Shown one piece after another: positions 57,031 to 64,000 of a DNA stretch of 64,000 bases. The notes below the pieces were generated by a model, which was given only the letters and a program-made list of their open reading frames with translations, had not been told where the DNA came from and did not search any database. The stretch is from NCBI RefSeq assembly GCF_000346465.2, contig NC_034009.1, forward strand, positions 8,589,251 through 8,653,250, written 5' to 3'. Positions within the stretch are counted from its first letter, which is position 1, and the number at the start of each line of letters is the position of its first letter. Position numbers and translations under genes: made by a program. Origin of the DNA: Prunus persica (taxonomy: Eukaryota; Streptophyta; Magnoliopsida; Rosales; Rosaceae).

Positions 57031-58437
57031 TAATTGAATATTAATTCATTTAAACAATTTAAACTTCCACTTCATCATGGATATCTTCTTGTTGTGTTGC
57101 CAACATGGTTGTGAGATCAATTTCAAATGCACAACCAACTCACTACGTACACGGTGAAGAAAAAGTCACACGACCAAAAAACTAAACAGAAAAAAATAAA
57201 GTTCTCATTTGCAAGTAGGAACTAAAGTTCTCATTTAACAACATTTAAGTCAAAATAAAATCAACCGCATAAATGAAGCACCAAAGTTGGTTAACAATTT
57301 CAAATGAGGATTACTAAATCCAGTGCTTGAATAATTGTTGTTGCTTAAACAATTTCAAAGCTAGTAAAAAATCTCTTCTCTTTTTCTACGTTGTTCATAT
57401 ACGTATGATATCCAATCCAGTGCTTGAATAATTGCTGTTGCTATACATCATCATATATCCAAGCAATTGCTGTCGCTTGAATAGTTGTTGTGCCTTGGAT
57501 ATGAGGAGTAGTCTGTATTCGATGCACATATGAATAGTTGGTGTTTCTTGAATAGTTATTGTTGCCATCATCATATATCGATGAACAGTACATCATCATC
57601 ATATTTATTGTTGTGCATCAAATGAGTTGTAATTTTTCTACGCTTTTTCTACTTTTCCTTCTTTATGAATGACGGTTTATGCATTTAGAATTATAGTTTA
57701 CTTATCTTCTTTTTTTTTTGGGTCATGAAATTACTTTTATGTTTTTACTTTTGCGCATTTTTCATAAACATCCAGACATAGATCCTTATTTTGGTTGCAC
57801 ATTTGAACAAAATATATGCCCTTTTTTTTTTCTTTGGATGTATATGGTTTGGAAGTTCTTTACAAAATGTTTTTGTAAAGGTACTTTTCTCTTTTGAAAA
57901 TCTAGAAAAACGATAAACAACCCAAAAAAAAGAAAAAAAAAACATTTTAGAACTCTAATCAACTCTTTTAAAATCTATGATAAAACTCCAACAAACACCA
58001 TTAAAATCAATCTAGGAATTCAATCAAACTCTATGTAGAGTTTATAGAAATCAATTGAACTATATTGAACTCTATAAACTTTATAACTCCATTTAACTCT
58101 TTTAAAATCTTAATTGAATACACCCTCCTTAGAACTCTCTCTCTCTCTCTCTCTATTAGTTTGCTCTGCTTTTGCTTCTATGAAAATTCTCTCTTCAACC
58201 TCCATACAGACCACACAATGCTTGCTCAAAAATACCAGAAGGTTTCATTAGAGAGGCACCAAAGATCTGGAAAAAGCTGGGACTTTTTTATTTTTATTTT
58301 TATAAAATTATTGGAAGATTAATAAATTATGTTGACATTTTAATTTTGAATAGGGCAAATATGGGCTTTTCTATACAACAAAAAGGAAATAGTGTTGGTG
58401 CAAGGCAAGAACATATGAGTTTTGTGATTTAGAAATT
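57031..58437. other. AT-rich spacer with degenerate repeats
   Basis: No gene. Between about 57320 and 57620 a motif near GCTTGAATAATTGTTGTTGC recurs about six times in diverged form with CATCATCATAT blocks. 58350-58430 is the start of the MATH 3' flank shared with 51760-51830. Confidence 0.5.
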
Positions 58438-58658
58438 GAGTACTGCTACACTTACCACATTTTTATCCCAAATTTCTATACCACATGATGTGGCATGTTT
58501 ATATCATATGTCACATCAATTAAATGAATGAAATGTATTTTAATAAATAAAATTAGAAAAACAGAAACTAGTATTTTACATGATGTGGTATGTACACATC
58601 AGCACATCATGTGGTATGAAATTATGTTATAAAAATGTGGTAAGACTAGTATTATTCT
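58438..58658. mobile_element. hAT-type MITE with 8-bp target duplication
   Basis: 221 bases flanked by TAGAAATT (58430-58437 and 58659-58666). Inverted ends share CTTACCACATTTTTAT and its complement ATAAAAATGTGGTAAG. The paralogous flank at 51866-51890 lacks the insertion (TAGAAATTGGTATTGCAGCAGG), giving an independent empty-site proof. Confidence 0.9.
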
Positions 58659-59257
58659 TAGAAATTACTATTGCAGCAGGACGTGTTATTTTTTGTTTGC
58701 ATACATACATATATATCATTTGTGATTTTGTCAATGTTTTCATCATTCTTTTTCCATACCTAGAATATCAAAAACGTGTATACTATGTTTTTGTTCTCTA
58801 AAAGACAAAAACTTAACTTGGATCTTAAAGTACGAATTCATTTTTTGATTTTTATTTTACAAAAACATTTTTCAGAAATGATTTCAAGAAATGTTACCAG
58901 ATGGGTCCTAACTTCATTGAAAGCATAAACCGTGTGTTAAGGAGTGAAGTAGCGACTCTCCTTTCAACTCACTTAGCAGCGACTCTCCTTTCGACTCACT
59001 TAGCAAAGCTAAAAAAGAAAGCATGAAAATGATAAAATTATCATTCGCAAGTAGAAACTAATTAAAAATTAAAAATTAAAAAAAATAATTCAACCGCGCG
59101 CTAGAAATTTTTTTCAAATGAGGGTGGTTATATCATGTTGTGTTGCCAATATTGAATAGCAATGATTTTTGGAGAAATGTTTCCGTTTGACAGTAACACC
59201 GGGTGACAGGAGGTGTGTTATGAATATAATCACGACAAGCTTTAGCTGGCTGTAATG
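58659..59257. other. 3' flank of MATH relic L
   Basis: Diverged copy of 51870-52400, the 3' flank of MATH6. It contains a local duplication of GCGACTCTCCTTTC-ACTCACTTAGCA near 58950-59005. No gene. Confidence 0.6.
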
Positions 59258-60433
59258 CTTTAGCAAATTCCATGGACAGTGACCTCTGCCTCGACTAAGC
59301 AAGTATCCTTCACCAAATAACCCTTGTCTAACTGTTCGAAATTGCCCAATGTAATGAAATCAGGCCAACCCCAAGGTCGACCACATGCAATAGCTGCAAT
59401 AGCACACAAAAACAAAAACAAAAAAGGGAAAAAAGAAGATTAATCAGGATTGAGAAGAAATTTGAAAAGAAAGAGGAGTAAAATGTTTACATTGACGAAA
59501 ACAATGCTTGGCGTTCAATTGATCTACGATGTGAAGAGTAAACTGTGCAAGTATTTTGGAGGCAGGAGATAGCTTTTCTGGATTAGCCAATGTTAAGTAA
59601 AGAGAAACATGAGGCTATTTCCCTTGGGATAGAGCTGTATCTTCCTGCAAACCACCAACAATTTAATTAAAACAGAAGAACTAATTAAACAACAAGCTTA
59701 ATCATCATCAGAGAGAGATACCTACCATGTCTGCCCTCCGGCATTGAATGGTTTTGATTCCAAGCGTTCGGGTGTTAACTTCGAAAATTCCTCAATCAAG
59801 TAAAAACAATCTAAAATCAACAAATACTTCCCAACCAGTCTCAAGTGATTCTGCGCCAGCCATTTCTAGATAGACAGAGATGTGGTCTTCCACATTCTTC
59901 TTCTTGTATCCATTTGGGTACACCACCAGTTTCCTGCCGTGATCAAACATAAAAAATAATAGGGGCATTTGTATCCTCCAGGATCAAACTCCCCTGACTC
60001 AAATCTATCCGCCGAATACTTCTTTAGCAACGAAAACGACTCTATTTTTAGAGTGTAATGAGATGGCGGTGAATCTGAAAATGGTCTTGAAACCTCTGCA
60101 ACGCAACAATTAAACATTTTATTAATTAATGGCAACAATAAATACATGCATGTATGCGCATTGATTGATATAGAACGTCTTTTTGGGCAAATGTGAGTTA
60201 AGTTAGCATTGCCCACCCCTCTGCACTCACGTTCGAATTTCTATTCCCGTAAGTTAATTTAATTTAACATAAACTAGACTATTATTAATATTTTAAAAAA
60301 CAAAATAAAATGGAACTTCCTTTTAAGGCTTGAGTAGTTTCTTCAACACAAGTTCAACATAAGCTCATAGATAGATAGAGACAAAAATAAGTAGATGTTA
60401 CGTACCATCTTGGTCAAACTCAATACTAAGCAT
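59258..60433 (-). pseudogene. MATH relic L (deletion-broken copy)
   Basis: Exon 1 (60433-60406, MLSIEFDQDG) is intact. Exon 2 (from 60097) runs to YKC with no splice donor, because most of intron 2 is deleted between CATTT repeats. Exon 3 (from 59935) is cut and fused directly to the middle of exon 4 near 59794, losing the end of exon 3, intron 3 and most of exon 4. Exon 5 (about 59645-59490) lost 14 bases, and exon 6 (about 59397-59258) has an added base and no stop where expected. Closest to MATH7. Confidence 0.9.
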
Positions 60434-62062
60434 GGAAATTAAATTGACCACCAAACTTCCTTCTATAGATACAGGTTGATGCCAGAAATTTGATCAAGAA
60501 AAAGGCTTCAGCGATGATTGGAAAGAAAGTTGTGGAGGTGGGTCTAATCGCTGAAACCTATTTTCTTGGGGGAGAGGAGAGTTCTTTTCCGATAGTAATT
60601 TTTACATATCTGACACTCCTTTACTAATACGACTCCTTAATTGAATTAAATTACATTAAATTAAATTAAATAGATTGGGCCTTATGGGGTTTGATCCATC
60701 GTAAAGGTGACAAATTTGGGCTTTTCCTATAATTTGAGTGTTGTATGATTTTTGCATAATTTAGGTCTTATTTATGGGTTTACATGTGAAACTCTCAAAT
60801 AAAAAAGAGCTTATTGGCAATGTAAGATGTAAAAATGAATCCTAAAATTAACTAAGCACACTCTATTATCAAACATTTTATTGAATTACTAATTTACCCT
60901 AATATAAAATGATCAAAAACGATAGAGTGCTGCTATTTCTGCCCTCTTATCATATTTCCCCACCCACCATGTAAATTCGAAAAAACAAAATCTTATTTTT
61001 CCATCCACCATTATTCCTAAAATACCCTTTAATTATTAATTCAAGCAAATTCTCATTGCCAACGGGAATAGGCAACTTCGGTTCCGCCAGCAGTCATCAA
61101 ATCAGCCTTACCTCGACGAATGTGATTTTTGCAGCATCGAAATAGTAATTTGAAGTAGCACAAGCAGTCGAAACCGAATAATTTGGTTCCATAACACCCA
61201 GATCAATACCAAGCAACGCAGACCCCATGTTTGTAATAGCATAAGCGTATAAACCTCGTGAGGGTTGTAGGACTATGATGGTTTGAGAAAAAGTCTAACT
61301 AAGATTGCAGGAACATATGTAGGGTGTAGTGAACAAATTTAATTTTTATTTTAAATTTTTTTGTCCTTATCGATAATTATGTACAAGGGTAAAATAGGTA
61401 ATTCATGTCTAAAATTAGTATGGGAGGCAAAGAGCAAATAATGTGCCAATAAAATCACTCTTTTTTTAATTTTATAATATTTTAAAAGATTTTGTTATTA
61501 TTTTTTTCACACATCATCCCCAATTAAATATCCCTAATTAAATATCAATATTTTTTAGGTCAAATTCCCTAATTAAATTTAAATATTATAAGAATTATTT
61601 TTAGGTCCGACACAACATCAAACATAGGTTTTCACTATTGTAATCCGACGCAACACCAAACGTATATCAATACTTAATCCTACTTAGGCCAATCCGAGCT
61701 AATCCAAGACAGTCCTAGAATTTAGTCCAGTCCACGACAGTACGCCGTACCAAACGACCCCTAACTTTCTTATTAGAAACACAAACCACGTGCAGAGCAG
61801 TTGAAGTAGTGACTGTCCTTCCGACTCGCTTAGCAAAGCTCAAAAAGTAAACATACAAACATGATAAAATTCTAATTTGCAAGTAGAAAACTCTACAACA
61901 TTTAATTCAACCGCACACATGAAGCACCAAAAGTCTCTTGTTTAAAGAAGCACCAAAAAAACAATTTCAAATCAGGATCATTATATCAGGTTGCGTTGCC
62001 AATAATGAATGGAAGAAACGTTTTGGTTTGATGGTAACACCACATAGCATGATATGGTTTCG
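60434..62062. other. Spacer between MATH relic L and MATH7
   Basis: No gene. The first ~200 bases resemble the promoters of MATH6 and MATH7. The stretch ending near 61762 (GCCGTACCAAACGACCCCTAA) reads like the end of a common plant MITE type (TTAGGGGTCGTTTGGTA on the other strand), but I could not define the other end. 61770-62060 resembles the 3' flanks at 52130-52390 and 58920-59250. Confidence 0.5.
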
Positions 62063-63583
62063 TTATGAGCGGACGGTAACCTCTGCCTCGACTACGCAAG
62101 TATTCATCACCAAATAACCCTTGTCTCTCTCTTTGAAAAAGCCCAACATAATGAAATTAGACCAACCCCAAGAGGGACTCGAGGCTCTGAAACAATTACT
62201 AGCTGCAAGCACACAAAAAGAAAATAAGACAGACTAATCAGGATTGAGAAGAAAGAGAAAATAAAACAGACTATTAGGCACATGTTTACCTTGACGAAAA
62301 AAATGCTTGGCGTTTAATTGATCTACGATACGAAGAGTAAACTGTGCAAGTATTTTGGAGGCAGTAGATAGCTTTTCTGGATTAGCCAATGTTAAGGAAA
62401 GAGAAACATGAGTATGGTTTCCATGGCTATCTCCCTTGGGATAGAGCTGTATCTTCCTGCAAACCACCAACAAATTAATTAAATAATTAACAAGGCTTAA
62501 TCATCATCAGAGAGAGATACCTACCATGTCTGCCCTCCAGCATTGAATGGTTTTGATTCCAAGGGTTCGGGTTTTAACTTTGAAAATTCCTCAATCTTCC
62601 AAACATACTTGTTCATAAAATCATTGTTTTCCTTTTTATGAAGAAAATCTTTGTTTTCTTTTGATACAATAACAGCATTGTTGATCCTTGGTAGGCACTC
62701 TGCCTTGCCTGCTCTTCTTTCCTTACAAACAAAGACCTCGGCTCCAAACACACAAGTATCATCAATGAGATAGCCATTGGAAGCATCAGCAAATGCTTTC
62801 AGAGGGATAACTCTATCGAAACCTACTTCGAGCATCGCCACGTGCAAGCACATCTTCTTTAGATTAGCATCTGATAAGCAAACAAAATTAGAAGATCATG
62901 AGCAATTCATGCGACATAAGATATATGAGAATTAATTTCAAACAGATAGATAATATATAATGTATGTATGTATACCCTGAAGAACCAAGTAGATTCCCTT
63001 ATTCTGATCAAGTAAAAACAATCTAAAATCAACAAATACTTCCCAACCAGTCTCAAGTGATTCTGCTCCAGCCATTTCTAGATAGACAGAGATGTGGTCT
63101 TCCACATTCTTCTTCTTGTATCCATTTGGGTACACCACCAGCTTCCTGCAGTGATATCAAACATAAAAAATAATAGGAGCATTTCAATATAGACCCAGTC
63201 AATGACCGAAATGTAAAAAATAACTAGCAGATTAGAAAAACGATTTACCATTTGTATCCTCCAGCATCAAACTCCCCCGACTCAAATCTATCCGCTGAAT
63301 GCTTCTTTAGCAACGAAAATGACTCTATTTTTAGAGTGTAGTGAGTTGGCGGTGTATATGAAAATGGTGTTGAAACCCCTGCAATGCAACAATTAAACGT
63401 TTTATTAATTAATGGCAACAACACTAGAAGATACGTATGTATAGAACTTTCTTGCAAATGTGGGTTAAACTAATTGGCCACGGCATTACCCGCCTCCTTA
63501 CATGCAAGTTCAACACAAGCGCATAGCTCGACAAAAAGAATTATATTTTACGTACCATCTTGCTCAAACTCAAGATTAGCCAT
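62063..63583 (-). CDS. MATH7: two-MATH-domain protein with altered C-terminus
   Basis: Six exons: 63583-63556, 63378-63249, 63145-62976, 62870-62525, 62456-62290 and 62202-62063. All junctions are GT-AG with continuous frame; 326 aa, starting [10 protein letters not shown]. Exon 4 has 54 extra bases, a 27-base tandem duplication encoding [18 protein letters not shown] between the two MATH domains. Exon 6 ends early (AEVTVRS-stop instead of [12 protein letters not shown]), and its usual NWFSASSP reads NCFRASSP. Domain 1 spans about residues 12-160 and domain 2 about 197-326. Probably functional in frame, but the last strand of domain 2 may be affected. Confidence 0.85.
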
Positions 63584-64000
63584 GGCAATTGACCACCAAT
63601 CTTCCTTCTATAGAAAGAAAGTTATGGAGGAGAGATTAGAGTTCTTTTCCGATAGGAATACGATTTTATATATTCAAAGATTATTCCTTATATTATCTGA
63701 AACTCCTTTATTAATACGACTATTTAATTAAATTATCGGGTCCGATCCTAACGAGGTGATGACAAGTTTCTTAATAGAAAAAAAAAACAGTGACATGGAA
63801 TATGTTAGAATATAATCAAGAGGATCACGTGTTAAATACACCTAATGGTTAGGCTAGTTAGTAGCTGAGCTGTCAAGTCAAAAGTCAGATGTGTTAGTCT
63901 GTTAATAAGTTTGTTACAGAAATAAGAAATTCCAGAGCTTTCTTATATTCTTTCTTGTTCCTTCTTCTTCTTCTCGTTTATCCTCTACTCTGATACCATA
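63584..64000. other. Promoter side of MATH7 and possible retroelement edge
   Basis: 63584-63760 resembles the upstream regions of MATH6 and relic L. From 63803 the sequence TGTTAGAATATAATC could be an LTR start, and CTCTGATACCA at 63988-63998 is the complement of a Met-tRNA primer site core. The element, if real, continues past the window end, so orientation and limits are unresolved. Confidence 0.35.

Noticed and set aside
63803..64000. A copia LTR with primer site at the window end
   Set aside because: Only one edge is visible, and the LTR-like start and primer-like motif imply opposite orientations; left as a possibility, not a call.
1..64000. tRNA, rRNA or snoRNA genes
   Set aside because: No cloverleaf-like A/B-box pair or conserved RNA gene sequence was recognised by eye; a tRNAscan/Infernal run would be needed to exclude them.

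Overview
This window reads as nuclear DNA of a flowering plant, most likely a rosid and plausibly Rosaceae/Prunus (that assignment is inference). It has spliced genes with GT-AG introns, AT-rich spacers, a plant-type S-adenosylmethionine synthetase, a plant clade-II ATG8, Ty1/copia elements, a Mutator-like element, MITEs and long GA/CT microsatellites. No bacterial features, tRNA, rRNA or CRISPR array were seen.

Layout. 1-3.5 kb: an intact SAM synthetase gene (minus strand, 393 aa, intron in the 5' UTR). 3.5-8.4 kb: AT-rich spacer with a degenerate repeat pair. 8.56-10.09 kb: an intact five-exon ATG8h/i-type autophagy gene (plus strand, 118 aa), assembled here from splice junctions because no single reading frame shows it. 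10.8-63.6 kb: a tandem array of two-MATH-domain (TRAF-like) genes. Seven copies have an uninterrupted spliced frame, called MATH1-MATH7 here (314, 319, 313, 319, 312, 314 and 326 aa). Six are on the minus strand; MATH4 is on the plus strand. All have six exons with identical intron phases. Between them lie at least nine broken copies or fragments.

The first part of the array grew by duplicating a unit made of the ATG8 3' half plus its tail-to-tail MATH neighbour. ATG8 relics therefore recur at about 13.3-13.8, 15.6 and 18.6 kb, each beside a MATH copy.

Mobile DNA has cut into the array repeatedly. Copia-1 (22.9-27.8 kb, decayed, TSD GAAGG) sits in intron 2 of a relic. A CACTA-like array and other repeats swell intron 2 of MATH4 to 3 kb. 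Copia-2 (39.4-44.9 kb, TSD ATTAC, intact 1349-aa polyprotein, two LTR substitutions) is young. A 4.05-kb Mutator-like element (47.15-51.19 kb, TSD CAAAACTTC) landed next to the start codon of a MATH copy and itself contains a 3-kb solo LTR (TSD TAAAT). Small MITEs with clear TSDs lie at 54.2 and 58.4 kb.

How the genes relate: SAM synthetase and ATG8 are conserved single genes at one flank. The MATH array is a fast birth-and-death family of the RTM3-like/MATH type. In apricot, a MATH cluster of this type underlies the PPVres (sharka resistance) locus, so this window may be that locus or a relative of it; synteny must decide. The gene models rest on splice-site consensus, frame continuity and comparison among the copies, with no transcript evidence.
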